In this document: positions 18,723 to 28,157 of the stretch, one piece after another
How positions within the stretch are numbered: the stretch's first letter is position 1
How the letters are laid out: each line of letters opens with the position of its first letter
Notes under the pieces: model-generated
The model's database searches: none
Seen by the model: only the letters and a program-made list of their open reading frames with translations
Told to the model about the DNA's origin: nothing
Position numbers and translations under genes: made by a program
Source: Proteiniphilum sp. X52
GTDB taxonomy: Bacteria; Bacteroidota; Bacteroidia; Bacteroidales; Dysgonomonadaceae
Reading direction: 5' to 3'
Length of the DNA: 64,000 nucleotides
NCBI RefSeq assembly: GCF_003712195.1
Contig: NZ_RDSD01000001.1
Location: forward strand, 124,001 to 188,000

Positions 18723-21164
18723 TTATTTAAAACGGACAAGTGACTCGATCCCTGTTCGATATTTTCTTTTGTTTTTAAAACCTTTATTGGTGTAAAAACA
18801 TTTTAATATTACAGTTCCGCCATCTTTTTCAATAAATATTGCCTCGCCAAAATTGTATTGACCCAAGACAAGAATTTTGTCATTCAATGGAATACTTAAT
18901 GTAGATTCTGCAACCCTATCTGCATTGAAAACCTTCTTTGCGTACCTCTTTGTCCTGTATTTTATGTGTTTTTCGATTAAAATTTCATTATTTTTTTCAG
19001 GTATTTGATTGAAGCCAAGTATTTGTGAAAATGATTTTTTTATCTCTGTTTCGATATCCTTTTTGTTGATAATTCCATTTAATGGCGGAAAATTTAAAGG
19101 GAATTGCGGATTATCTATCACAACAATACAATTTTTATCGTTCGATTCAAAGAAGCCCCTAAATGTAGTAGGATAGTTTAAATTGCCGTTAAGGTTATAT
19201 ATGTAAAAGAATTCTTTCCATCTGAATCCTTCAGGCATAGCAATTTTCACATTATTGACAGAATCAGCATAAATTTTATACTCATAAGCTTTGTAAGGGG
19301 CATATAATACCTTGATGGAGTCCACATAATTTCTTTTCCTTATAATTCTCTTATTTTCAAATGATTTGTTGTACTGAATGGGTGTGCAGGGTGTGGATTC
19401 ATTAAGGTATACATACCCATCAAACCTGAATTTTGATAAAGGATAAAATTGATTTATCAATGCTATATTAGCTATGTACCTCAATGATGTAATCGAACTA
19501 AAATCTGTGCTTTGACAGTAAAATTTGCAACAATCGACTTTATCAGCAGCCCATTCAAAACTACCATGAACCGGTTTTTGCAAGTACCCTTCTCCAACTG
19601 ATCCTTTATTGTAGGTTTTATATTTACCACTACCCACACAAAAAGTAACAGTGTGAAAATTATTACCATAACTTTCAGCAGTATATACGCCAAGATTTTT
19701 TATAGCAAACGGATGCGTTATACTATGCGGATTGTATGTGCGACTTAAATGCATACTGTGAGCATCTATTATTATTCTGTCGGATTCATTTGGGGCATAT
19801 GTTGTGATTGCATGTTGCAATATTTTCCACATGTATTCATCCCTTTTCCGGGCAATAGCAATATTTTCAAAGGCATCTTTTTCTGTTGGTATACTCAACG
19901 AAATACCTTCCGCGAAAAAACTAAAGTTTTTTTCTCCCATCAGTTTTTTTAGTTTCTCATTCTTCTCCAGTAAATCTATAAGAGCGTCAAATCTTTTTCT
20001 TTCCGGGATTATTTCCCATCCTTCTTCAATAATATCCATGGATCCTTTAGCGCGTTTAGCGTAATAAGAACCTTGCTGGTTGTAACTTAAAGTATCCATT
20101 TTCATTAAAACATCATCAAGAAACTTTTCACTTTTTTCAATATTTTTATACGCTTCAAAATATTCAAATACGTAATAATCATTTCTTCTCAAATCAAGTC
20201 CTACAACATGTATTTTATCTGTGTTTTGTCGATTTCGATTTATTGTTCTTAACCTGTTTAGTAGTTCTACAGTTAGCTCTGCTTCGGAAAAAGAGTCGGT
20301 CACTTCTTCCATTATTCGATTTTGATAACTTTCTGGCAGAACTCCTTGTATATATAAGTCCCAGTTCATCACCATATCGAATCCGGCTTCAAAACATATC
20401 AGCTTTATACTTTTATCCTTACATAATTTTTCGATGATGTTTTTTTTCTCTTCTTGAATACTGAGGCTTCCGTGAATGGACTCTCCCAATCCTATAATTT
20501 TCTTATTCTTAAAGTCATTTAAATCGTCTATTAAAGGTAAAGATACAGCATCTGATTTATTTATCATAGGAGAATATTGTTGCAAAGCATGAGATAAATT
20601 CTGACTGGAAGTGAACATTTTAAAGTCGTTTATTTTTAATGATATTGAATCATATCTCATCATACTTTTCCCATAGATATGTACATCCATTACGGTTGCA
20701 TCTGTATTTTTGAAACTCACTTTATTCAATCCGTTCATATTGAGCGGAAAAACGAGTTGTTCTAAAAATTCTTCATTATTTTGATAAAGTTTTACTTTTA
20801 GTAATAAGCTGTCAACTTTTAGACTCGAACAATTAAAAGAGAAATGAACACTATCTTTTGATAATATAAAACTACTGCAAATATCAAATGTTTCCGCTTC
20901 TTGTGGGTTATTCCACTTTATCGCCATACTCATCAGATACTTTTTAGAAAAAAACACTTGAAAAGTATTTTTATTTTCAATAATGTCGCTCTTTTTAACG
21001 CCAAAAGGTTCAGAAAAAAACTCCCAATTATATAGATTATTATAATCGTTGTTGTTTATTAGGTGCTGAGAATCAATGTTTTGAGCAAGTAGCAATAGTG
21101 ATAAAATAGTCAATTCAATTCTCAAAATAACTAATTTTTCAAAAATAAAAAACTTCCAAATCAT
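18723..21164 (-). CDS. Secreted erythromycin-esterase-fold protein, large accessory form
   Basis: 813 residues with an N-terminal hydrophobic export signal (about 10-28). Residues ~205-530 match the erythromycin esterase family: IIGLGESIHGS (E228, H231), ICFEAGFD (E259), WDLYIQG, HVVGLDLRR, AIARKRDEYMW and IIDAHSMHLSR (H469, H472). These correspond to the acidic and histidine active-site positions I recall for EreB, so the active site looks intact. Residues ~35-195 look like a beta-rich domain and ~550-813 form another domain I do not recognise. EreA/EreB are ~400 aa and cytoplasmic; this one is twice as long and exported, so macrolide resistance should not be assumed. The gene is markedly AT-rich with abundant Lys/Asn/Ile codons, unlike its neighbours, and lies beside a broken integrase, suggesting transfer. 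Confidence 0.75.
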   Translation of the reverse strand: MIWKFFIFEKLVILRIELTILSLLLLAQNIDSQHLINNNDYNNLYNWEFFSEPFGVKKSDIIENKNTFQVFFSKKYLMSMAIKWNNPQEAETFDICSSFILSKDSVHFSFNCSSLKVDSLLLKVKLYQNNEEFLEQLVFPLNMNGLNKVSFKNTDATVMDVHIYGKSMMRYDSISLKINDFKMFTSSQNLSHALQQYSPMINKSDAVSLPLIDDLNDFKNKKIIGLGESIHGSLSIQEEKKNIIEKLCKDKSIKLICFEAGFDMVMNWDLYIQGVLPESYQNRIMEEVTDSFSEAELTVELLNRLRTINRNRQNTDKIHVVGLDLRRNDYYVFEYFEAYKNIEKSEKFLDDVLMKMDTLSYNQQGSYYAKRAKGSMDIIEEGWEIIPERKRFDALIDLLEKNEKLKKLMGEKNFSFFAEGISLSIPTEKDAFENIAIARKRDEYMWKILQHAITTYAPNESDRIIIDAHSMHLSRTYNPHSITHPFAIKNLGVYTAESYGNNFHTVTFCVGSGKYKTYNKGSVGEGYLQKPVHGSFEWAADKVDCCKFYCQSTDFSSITSLRYIANIALINQFYPLSKFRFDGYVYLNESTPCTPIQYNKSFENKRIIRKRNYVDSIKVLYAPYKAYEYKIYADSVNNVKIAMPEGFRWKEFFYIYNLNGNLNYPTTFRGFFESNDKNCIVVIDNPQFPLNFPPLNGIINKKDIETEIKKSFSQILGFNQIPEKNNEILIEKHIKYRTKRYAKKVFNADRVAESTLSIPLNDKILVLGQYNFGEAIFIEKDGGTVILKCFYTNKGFKNKRKYRTGIESLVRFK

Positions 21165-21472
21165 TCGATATCTTTTTTATTTAGTTGATAATTTAGGTTA
21201 ATTAAAAAGAGTTTACTGACTTCCATTTAAGATACCTGCTTCTATTGACATTTTTATTTTCAAAGTTTTGAGTTTTTTACAAAATTGCAAAAAAAACACC
21301 ATTATGAGGAATAATAAATGTTAATTTTTTTTGTTAAGTTTCAACTTAGAATTCAAAATTGTCTTTTATCTGCAGTAAAATATTCGTTATTATGTAAAAT
21401 ATCAATCATTATTTTATAGCAAATAAAGTATGAACTCGTTCTGCTCTCTTTTCACGGAAATGCTCAAACAAG
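21165..21472. other. AT-rich intergenic stretch
   Basis: About 300 bases before the glyA promoter. Very AT-rich with no convincing frame, no strong hairpin and no -7 box on the minus strand for the gene ending at 18723. It probably forms the right border of the acquired segment. Confidence 0.4.
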
Positions 21473-21504
21473 TTTGGCATTTCTTTCGGCTTTCATTATA
21501 TTTG
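21473..21504 (+). promoter_or_regulatory. glyA promoter TTTG-N20-TATATTTG
   Basis: TTTG at 21473-21476, exactly 20 bases, then TATATTTG at 21497-21504: a textbook Bacteroidota sigma-ABfr promoter. Transcription would begin near 21511, which rules out the in-frame ATG at 21430 and supports the start at 21538. Confidence 0.85.
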
Positions 21505-21537
21505 CACCCAATTCTTTTCTTTTTTAAAACTATTCGA

Positions 21538-22818
21538 ATGAAGCAAGACAGGCAGATCGCAGAGATCATAGGGAAAGAGCGTGAGCGGCAGTTAAAAGGC
21601 ATTGAACTGATTGCCTCCGAGAATTTTGTGAGCGACCAGGTGATGCAGGCCATGGGATCGGTATTGACCAATAAATATGCGGAGGGGTATCCCGGAAGGC
21701 GTTATTATGGTGGGTGCGAAGTGGTGGATATGAGCGAACAACTGGCCATTGACCGCCTGAAGGAGTTGTTCGGGGCCGAATGGGCGAATGTGCAACCTCA
21801 TTCCGGCGCACAGGCAAATGCCGCGGTATTCCTGGCCTGTCTGAAGGCTGGCGATAAGTTCCTCGGGTTGAACCTCTCGCACGGCGGTCACCTGACACAT
21901 GGCTCTCCGGTCAATTTTTCGGGATTGATGTTCCAGCCGGTGGAGTATAATGTCTGTGAAGATAATCAACAGATCGACTATGATCAACTCGAAGAAGCGG
22001 CGCGTAGGGAAAGGCCCAAGCTGATCATTGCCGGTGCGTCTGCCTATTCCCGTGAGTGGGATTATGCCCGTATCCGCAAGGTGGCCGACGAAATCGGTGC
22101 CATCTTTATGGTCGATATGGCGCATCCTGCCGGATTGATCGCTGCCGGATTACTTGAGAATCCGGTGAAACATGCCCATATTGTTACCTCTACAACCCAT
22201 AAAACCCTGCGGGGGCCGCGCGGGGGGGTGATCCTGATGGGGAAAGATTTTGAAAACCCGTGGGGTATCACCACCCCTAAGGGAGAGGTGAAGATGATGT
22301 CGGCACTTTTGGATTCAGCTGTATTCCCCGGCATGCAGGGGGGGCCGTTAGAGCATGTGATCGCTGCCAAAGCCGTTTCGTTCCATGAAGCGCTGCAACC
22401 CGAATACAAAACTTATCAGATGCAGGTGAAGAGGAATGCCGCCCGGATGGCGCGGGCGTTCATCGACAAGGGATATAAGGTGGTTTCCGGAGGCACGGAT
22501 AACCATATCATTCTGGTGGATCTGCGCACCAAATTCCCCGATCTTACCGGTAAAATGGGTGAGAGGGTACTGGTGGAAGCCGATATCACAGCCAACAAAA
22601 ACATGGTCCCCTTCGATAGCCGCTCTCCTTTCCAGACTTCGGGATTGCGCTTCGGCACACCGGCCATCACCACCCGCGGTGCAAAAGAGGAACTGATGGG
22701 AGAGGTCGTGGAGATGATCGACACCGTGCTTTCGAATCCGGAAGATCGCACCACCATTGCCGCGGTTCGTGAAAAGGTGAACGCCACCATGCGGGAATAT
22801 CCGTTGTTTGGTTGGTAA
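21538..22818 (+). CDS. glyA: Serine hydroxymethyltransferase
   Basis: PLP enzyme interconverting serine and glycine with tetrahydrofolate, main source of one-carbon units. From the ATG at 21538 the protein is 426 residues: [18 protein letters not shown], then [33 protein letters not shown] and [10 protein letters not shown]. The PLP lysine is K222 in [15 protein letters not shown]. Length and motifs are canonical. The upstream ATG at 21430 lies before the promoter and is excluded. Monocistronic. Confidence 0.97.
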   Translation: MKQDRQIAEIIGKERERQLKGIELIASENFVSDQVMQAMGSVLTNKYAEGYPGRRYYGGCEVVDMSEQLAIDRLKELFGAEWANVQPHSGAQANAAVFLACLKAGDKFLGLNLSHGGHLTHGSPVNFSGLMFQPVEYNVCEDNQQIDYDQLEEAARRERPKLIIAGASAYSREWDYARIRKVADEIGAIFMVDMAHPAGLIAAGLLENPVKHAHIVTSTTHKTLRGPRGGVILMGKDFENPWGITTPKGEVKMMSALLDSAVFPGMQGGPLEHVIAAKAVSFHEALQPEYKTYQMQVKRNAARMARAFIDKGYKVVSGGTDNHIILVDLRTKFPDLTGKMGERVLVEADITANKNMVPFDSRSPFQTSGLRFGTPAITTRGAKEELMGEVVEMIDTVLSNPEDRTTIAAVREKVNATMREYPLFGW

Positions 22819-22822
22819 TATC

Positions 22823-22856
22823 AATGTGCCAATGTGACTAATGTGCCAATGTGCTG
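22823..22856. repeat. Two 17-bp tandem units in the glyA-recG gap
   Basis: AATGTGCCAATGTGACT (22823-22839) is followed directly by AATGTGCCAATGTGCTG (22840-22856); the last two or three bases differ. Each unit itself contains AATGTG twice. It begins four bases after the glyA stop codon. TTGATT/TGATTG words continue to about 22900. No coding frame. Confidence 0.75.
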
Positions 22857-22919
22857 ATTGGTTGATTTAACTATTTGATGATTGATTGTTATTGGAATTT
22901 GGCTGATTGGGAAATAAGT

Positions 22920-22953
22920 AATGAGGAATGGTTTGAGCTGTTCCTCATTTTTG
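22920..22953 (+). terminator. Terminator-like hairpin after glyA
   Basis: AATGAGGAA (22920-22928) pairs perfectly with TTCCTCATT (22941-22949) around a 12-base loop, followed by TTT-G-TTT. Placed about 100 bases after the glyA stop. Its loop contains the -33 box of the recG promoter. Confidence 0.55.
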
Positions 22954-22963
22954 TTTACATTTG
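22932..22963 (+). promoter_or_regulatory. recG promoter TTTG-N20-TACATTTG
   Basis: TTTG at 22932-22935, 20 bases, TACATTTG at 22956-22963: full consensus match. Transcription would begin near 22970, leaving a leader of about 138 bases before the recG ATG. Confidence 0.75.
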
Positions 22964-23107
22964 CGAAAAACTTGCGGCTTGGAAGGTAATGAAAATTTGC
23001 AATGAAAATACTATACCGCATAAAAAGAGCACTCTTTTGTTCCGTTGAGTCAATTATGTCGCGGCGGAAAGAAGAGCGTGATCCGGAACGTATAGCAAGT
23101 AACCATA

Positions 23108-25201
23108 ATGAGTATTCTTCAGACTGACATACAATTCGTTCCCGGCGTTGGCCCCAAAAGGGCGGAGATCCTCAATAAGGAGATCAATCTCTTCACGGTC
23201 GGCGACCTGTTGAGGTGGTATCCCTACCGCTATATCGACAGGAGCAGGATTTGTTATATCCATGAGATCGATAACTCAATGGCCTATATTCAGCTGAAAG
23301 GGAGGATCACCGCGTTTGAATCCTTTGGTGAGGGACGCCGCAGACGGTTGGTGGCACACTTTACCGACGGTACCGGTTTTGCAGATCTGGTCTGGTTCCA
23401 GGGCACACGGTTTATAGAAGGGAAGTACAAGCTCAATCAGGAATATGTGGTTTTTGGCAAGCCCTCCCTGTTCAATGGCAAGTGGAATATAGCCCATCCC
23501 GATATCGATCCTTTTATGAATGAGTCGGATCGCCCCGAAGGGTTGATGGCAATGTATAACACCACGGAGAAGATGAAGAACCACTATCTTAACTCCAGGG
23601 CGATACAGAAGATCATCGACAATGCTTTCGGGTTGATGAAAGAGCGGCTTGCGGAAACACTTTCGTCCGATGTGGTGAAAGAGGCCAAGCTGATGCCGTT
23701 CCATGATGCGTTGGAGAACATCCATTTCCCGAAATCAGCTCCTTTATTACGTGATGCCGAGTATCGCCTGAAATTTGAAGAGCTCTTCTATATCCAGCTT
23801 AATATTGTCCGCTATGCCTCGGAAAGGAAAGGAAAGTTGAACGGTTTTATTTTCAAAAAAGTGGGTGATCATCTCAATTCTTTCTATAAGCAAAAACTTC
23901 CGTTCCCTTTGACCAACGCGCAGAAACGGGTAATTAAAGAGATCAGGAAAGATACCGCCTCAGGAAGGCAGATGAACCGCCTGTTACAGGGAGATGTGGG
24001 TAGCGGTAAGACGCTGGTGGCGGTCATGTGCATGCTGATCGCACTTGATAACGGCTTCCAGTCCTGCCTGATGGCGCCGACGGAAATCTTGGCCTCGCAG
24101 CATTTTGAGACTTTCACTGAAATGCTTTCGGGGATGGATTTGAAGGTGGAGTTACTGACAGGTTCCACCAAGAAGAAGGAGCGGGAGAGGATCCATGCCG
24201 GCCTGCGGTCGGGAGAGATCGATATCCTGATCGGAACCCATGCCCTGATTGAGGATACGGTGCAGTTCCACAATCTCGGGTTTGTGGTGATCGATGAGCA
24301 GCATCGTTTCGGGGTGGCGCAAAGGGCCAAGTTATGGGCCAAAAACAACCAACCCCCACATGTATTGGTGATGACCGCCACCCCCATTCCCCGCACGCTG
24401 GCCATGACGGTGTACGGTGACCTGGATGTGTCGGTGATCGACGAGTTGCCGCCGGGCAGAAAACCGGTACAGACGCTCCATAGGTACGATAAGAAGCGGG
24501 GACCGCTTTATCAATTTATCCGGGAACAGATAAGGGCCGGCCGACAAGCCTATATTGTCTATCCATTGATCGAGGAGAGCGAAAAACTCGACTTGAAGAA
24601 TCTGGAGGAGGGATACCAGCATATCAAAGAGGTCTTCCCCGAATTTACCGTTTGCAAGATGCACGGTCGGATGAAGCCGGCTGAAAAGGATGAGGTGATG
24701 CGGCGGTTCGTGGTCAATGAAGCGCAGATCATGGTGTCCACGACTGTAATCGAAGTGGGTGTGAATGTGCCCAACGCCAGTGTGATGGTGATCGAGAGTG
24801 CCCAGCGGTTCGGTCTCTCGCAATTGCATCAGTTGCGGGGCCGGGTAGGGCGGGGTGCCGACCAGTCCTATTGCGTACTGATCACTCCCTATGAGATCTC
24901 ATCCGATACCCGCAAGCGGATGGAAATCATGACCGAAAGCAATGACGGGTTTGTCATTGCCGAAGCCGACCTGAAGCTGCGGGGTCCGGGCGACCTGGAA
25001 GGAACCCAACAGAGCGGTATCCCTTTCGACCTTAGAATTGCAGATCTGGTAAAGGATAACAACATCCTTTACCGTGCCCGCAAGATTGCCGAGGATTTGA
25101 TTGAAAAAGATCCCGCACTGGAGCAGCCTGAACATCTGGTATTAAAACAACAGTTGGACCGTCTGGGCGGAAACCGCTACGAATGGGGAAGGATCAGTTG
25201 A
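23108..25201 (+). CDS. recG: ATP-dependent DNA helicase RecG
   Basis: Branch-migrating helicase that remodels stalled forks and Holliday junctions. The 697-aa chain has the N-terminal wedge/OB-fold domain (VPGVGPKRAEIL, GRITAFESFGEGRRRRL), then superfamily 2 motifs: GDVGSGKT (~295, Walker A), LMAPTEILA, IGTHALIED, VVIDEQHRFGV (DEQH ~395), MTATPIPRTLA, and the C-terminal VSTTVIEVGVNVPNASVM, QLHQLRGRVGRG and LRGPGDLEGTQQSG. All are diagnostic. It overlaps the convergent GH78 gene by eight bases at the 3' ends. Confidence 0.97.
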   Translation: MSILQTDIQFVPGVGPKRAEILNKEINLFTVGDLLRWYPYRYIDRSRICYIHEIDNSMAYIQLKGRITAFESFGEGRRRRLVAHFTDGTGFADLVWFQGTRFIEGKYKLNQEYVVFGKPSLFNGKWNIAHPDIDPFMNESDRPEGLMAMYNTTEKMKNHYLNSRAIQKIIDNAFGLMKERLAETLSSDVVKEAKLMPFHDALENIHFPKSAPLLRDAEYRLKFEELFYIQLNIVRYASERKGKLNGFIFKKVGDHLNSFYKQKLPFPLTNAQKRVIKEIRKDTASGRQMNRLLQGDVGSGKTLVAVMCMLIALDNGFQSCLMAPTEILASQHFETFTEMLSGMDLKVELLTGSTKKKERERIHAGLRSGEIDILIGTHALIEDTVQFHNLGFVVIDEQHRFGVAQRAKLWAKNNQPPHVLVMTATPIPRTLAMTVYGDLDVSVIDELPPGRKPVQTLHRYDKKRGPLYQFIREQIRAGRQAYIVYPLIEESEKLDLKNLEEGYQHIKEVFPEFTVCKMHGRMKPAEKDEVMRRFVVNEAQIMVSTTVIEVGVNVPNASVMVIESAQRFGLSQLHQLRGRVGRGADQSYCVLITPYEISSDTRKRMEIMTESNDGFVIAEADLKLRGPGDLEGTQQSGIPFDLRIADLVKDNNILYRARKIAEDLIEKDPALEQPEHLVLKQQLDRLGGNRYEWGRIS

Positions 25202-28001
25202 GGAAAACTACGAACCGATATTCTCCCGAACCGATTTCGAAAACCATGAATTCCTTTTCCTGCCTTAAAAGCTTAATTCCCCGGACTTTGGAAATATCAT
25301 TTCCGCTTTCTGTGATCTGCCTCTTCTCTTTTGCCGGAATATAAACTACGGCACTGCTGTTACCTGGAATGGTTACCTCCCATTCAAAGGAGTTTCCGGT
25401 TTTTCGCCAAGCGCTTTTTATTAACCCTTGTATGGAACGGTGGGTGGCGGTAACATAATCCACTCCGTCAACGACCAGGGGTTGCATGTGTATGTTGCGA
25501 AATCCGGTGCTGCCTGCCAGGTTTTGAATGCCGGCCAGGTATTCGTAGAACCAGACGATAATATCCCCCAGAAGCATCACGTGGTTATGGGAATTCATGG
25601 TGGGGTCGGCGGTATTTCCGTTCCAAAGTTCCCAGATGGTGGTGGCCCCGTTTTCGATCATGTAACCCCAGCTTGGATAATCACGGTTGGTGGCTATTTT
25701 ATGGGCAATATCTCCGCGTCCCTGTTTGGATAATCCCCGCATGAGCCATTGAATGCCCACTAAACCGGTGCTCACATGGCCGTTGAATTCGTGCATGGTC
25801 TTGTCCACGATGTTGGAAAACACCCTTTCTTCAAACCCTTCCGGAACCAATCCGAGTTGCAGCGACAACAAATTGGCCGTGACGGTGTTATTGCTGTATT
25901 GAGCGGTTCCTTTGTTGAAGAAACGGGCATTGTAAGCCTCTTTGACGAGTGCGGCTTGATTCGAGAAGGCTGTTGCTTCTTCGGTTTTATTTTGCAACAA
26001 CGCGAACTTTTCGAGCAGACCCAACAGGTGGTGGTAAAACGATGTTGCCAGAAGGGTGCCGTCTGTTTTGCGGGCCGGATCCGCCGAGTGTATCATTTCG
26101 GGAGACTCGGGAGGCATGCACCAATCGCCATATAAATCACGGGGCATGAGGTGATCTTCCATATAATTATCGCGCATATACTTCATCCATTTTTTCATGG
26201 AATCATAATGTTTGACGATGGGCCTGGCATCTCCGAACTGCTCATACAACATGTTCGCAATGATTAAGTAAGCTGCCGGCCAGGTTATGTTGTCGTTGTA
26301 GTTCCGCCAGTAGGCGGGAGCCACGTCGGGCACGCTTCCTTCCGCAGTCTGCGCCTCTTCTATATCATCCAGCCATTTGGCATACAGGTTGTGATTGTTA
26401 AAGATGAAACTTTCACCATGCGAACCTGTTGCCCGGTCACCCAGCCATCCCATCCTCTCGTCGCGTTGCGGACAATCCGTTGGCATTCCACGGTAGTTCC
26501 CGCGGATTCCCCAATAGGCATTTTTATAGATCTGGTTAATCGTTGAATCGGAAGTTTCAAAATGGCCGATGGTCTCCATTTCGTCGTAAATGACTTTTCC
26601 TTCAAAATCATTCACGGAGGGCACCCTGGGATAACCGGTAACCTCCACATAGCGAAATCCGTGATAGGTGAAAGAGGGTTCCCAGCGTTCGTTTTCCGCT
26701 CCCTTTAACGTATAGATGTCAGTCACCCGCGCGTTACGGATATTGCCCAAGTAAATCGTTCCGTCATCATTCAGCACTTCCGCGAAACGTAATTTCACCT
26801 GCTCGCCCGCCTTGCCGTTCACCCTCATGCTTACCCATCCCACCATGTTTTGCCCCATGTCGAGTACATAAACGCCTGGTTTTGGTGTGGAAACGGATTT
26901 CGGCGGCAAGGTTTCCATGATTTTCATATTCGAATTGAGCTGCGCCTCCAGCTTACCTTGCGGGGCATCCGTTAAATCGACATTCAACCAGTTTCCGTCG
27001 TCGTATCCCGGATTATTCCATCCGGGCATTTCTTTCCGGGCATCGTACTCTTCCCCATCATATTCATTATTGGCAAGAATGGGCCCATTAGCCGTTACTT
27101 TCCAAGATTCATCACTAACAACCGTTTGCTGGCTTCCGTCTGTATAAAACACCTCAAGCTGGAGGATCATTTTGGGATAGCCATAGTTTTGGGTGGGTGG
27201 AAGGGGAGGGAAAGATTGATCCTCGACCGTGCGCATATTAAAAAAACGCCCGTTTCCCAGCACAACCCCAATCGAATTATCCCCTGCCGTGAGAAGATCG
27301 GTGACGTCGAAAGTGTTGTACTTCACACTTTTCGTATAATCGGTTGGCGTGGGTGCCAATGCCTGGTCACCTATTTTTTCCCCGTTAATGTAAGCCTCGT
27401 AAAGTCCCAGTCCGGAGATGTAGAGCATCGCTTTCTCAACTTTCTTTTCATTTTGAAATTCTTTGCGGAAATAACGGGCTGCCAGACGTGTCTTTCCCTT
27501 TAAAATATCGCCGGGAAAGCTCTTGTCAAGCCCGATCCATGTAGCTTTCCAATCCTCATCATCCGTGAACGCCATACTCCATCGTGCCGGTTGGCTCCAA
27601 TCGGAGCTGCCGAGGTTGGTGGTCGTTTTCACTTTCCAATAACAGGTTGTCCTGCTGGCAAGAGGTTTCCCGTTATAAAGAACATTCGTGGATTGTTCCG
27701 AACGAACTGATTGAGAATCCCAGAGGTCGCCCTCATTTGCGTTGAGTTTTTCGAGTGAGGAGGCTACAAGCAGACGATAACCGGTTTGTTTTACTCCCCT
27801 GGCATCGGCGCCAATTTCCCAACTCAAGGAGGGGTTGGCAAGATCAATGCCAAGGGGATTCTCCATGAATTCGCACCGCAAGTGGCTTACCTCTATTTTC
27901 GCTTCTTGGCTGCATGCTTGAAAAAGAAAAGCGGCTGCCGCCAGGACGGTGAAAAAAGGGTTCAGTCCTCTTTTTTCCAGATGTGTACAGATTGGTTTCA
28001 T
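25194..28001 (-). CDS. Alpha-L-rhamnosidase, GH78 lipoprotein (last gene of the PUL)
   Basis: Removes terminal alpha-L-rhamnose from glycans. 935 residues: signal with lipobox FLFQAC (C30), N-terminal beta-domains including the ENPLGIDLANPSLSWEI segment, a galactose-binding-like region (ARYFRKEF...AMLYISGLGLYEAYINGEKIG), then the (alpha/alpha)6 catalytic domain. The GH78 signature DCPQRDERMGWLGD is near residue 510, with the acidic residues used for catalysis; AYWGIRGNYRGMPTDCPQ precedes it. NGATTIWELW and NSHNHVMLGD-like segments near the C-terminus are also typical. Lipidated, probably on the outer membrane surface or periplasmic side. It ends the operon that starts with another GH78, and differs enough from it to suggest a different linkage preference. 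Confidence 0.92.
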   Translation of the reverse strand: MKPICTHLEKRGLNPFFTVLAAAAFLFQACSQEAKIEVSHLRCEFMENPLGIDLANPSLSWEIGADARGVKQTGYRLLVASSLEKLNANEGDLWDSQSVRSEQSTNVLYNGKPLASRTTCYWKVKTTTNLGSSDWSQPARWSMAFTDDEDWKATWIGLDKSFPGDILKGKTRLAARYFRKEFQNEKKVEKAMLYISGLGLYEAYINGEKIGDQALAPTPTDYTKSVKYNTFDVTDLLTAGDNSIGVVLGNGRFFNMRTVEDQSFPPLPPTQNYGYPKMILQLEVFYTDGSQQTVVSDESWKVTANGPILANNEYDGEEYDARKEMPGWNNPGYDDGNWLNVDLTDAPQGKLEAQLNSNMKIMETLPPKSVSTPKPGVYVLDMGQNMVGWVSMRVNGKAGEQVKLRFAEVLNDDGTIYLGNIRNARVTDIYTLKGAENERWEPSFTYHGFRYVEVTGYPRVPSVNDFEGKVIYDEMETIGHFETSDSTINQIYKNAYWGIRGNYRGMPTDCPQRDERMGWLGDRATGSHGESFIFNNHNLYAKWLDDIEEAQTAEGSVPDVAPAYWRNYNDNITWPAAYLIIANMLYEQFGDARPIVKHYDSMKKWMKYMRDNYMEDHLMPRDLYGDWCMPPESPEMIHSADPARKTDGTLLATSFYHHLLGLLEKFALLQNKTEEATAFSNQAALVKEAYNARFFNKGTAQYSNNTVTANLLSLQLGLVPEGFEERVFSNIVDKTMHEFNGHVSTGLVGIQWLMRGLSKQGRGDIAHKIATNRDYPSWGYMIENGATTIWELWNGNTADPTMNSHNHVMLLGDIIVWFYEYLAGIQNLAGSTGFRNIHMQPLVVDGVDYVTATHRSIQGLIKSAWRKTGNSFEWEVTIPGNSSAVVYIPAKEKRQITESGNDISKVRGIKLLRQEKEFMVFEIGSGEYRFVVFLN

Positions 28002-28157
28002 ATGATTATTTTATTTCTTTTTATTTTTAATGCGTGTATCTATATCCTGTTTTTCCGTACCTGCTAAAACGCCATAGGAACAACTGGAGGCAGAACGTTT
28101 CTGTCCCGGCCAAAGCGACTAAAACAACCCCAAAAGGCTTTCGAGAGTTGAATGCTG

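Noticed and set aside
21430-21537. N-terminal extension of glyA to the ATG at 21430
   Set aside because: A consensus promoter lies inside it (21473-21504) and SHMT proteins begin at the later ATG.
22348-22824. Long minus-strand frames opposite glyA and other GC-richer genes
   Set aside because: Shadow frames caused by codon bias; the plus-strand products are unmistakable.
23055-23126. 23-codon frame overlapping the recG start
   Set aside because: Too short, no family, and explained by the recG leader sequence.
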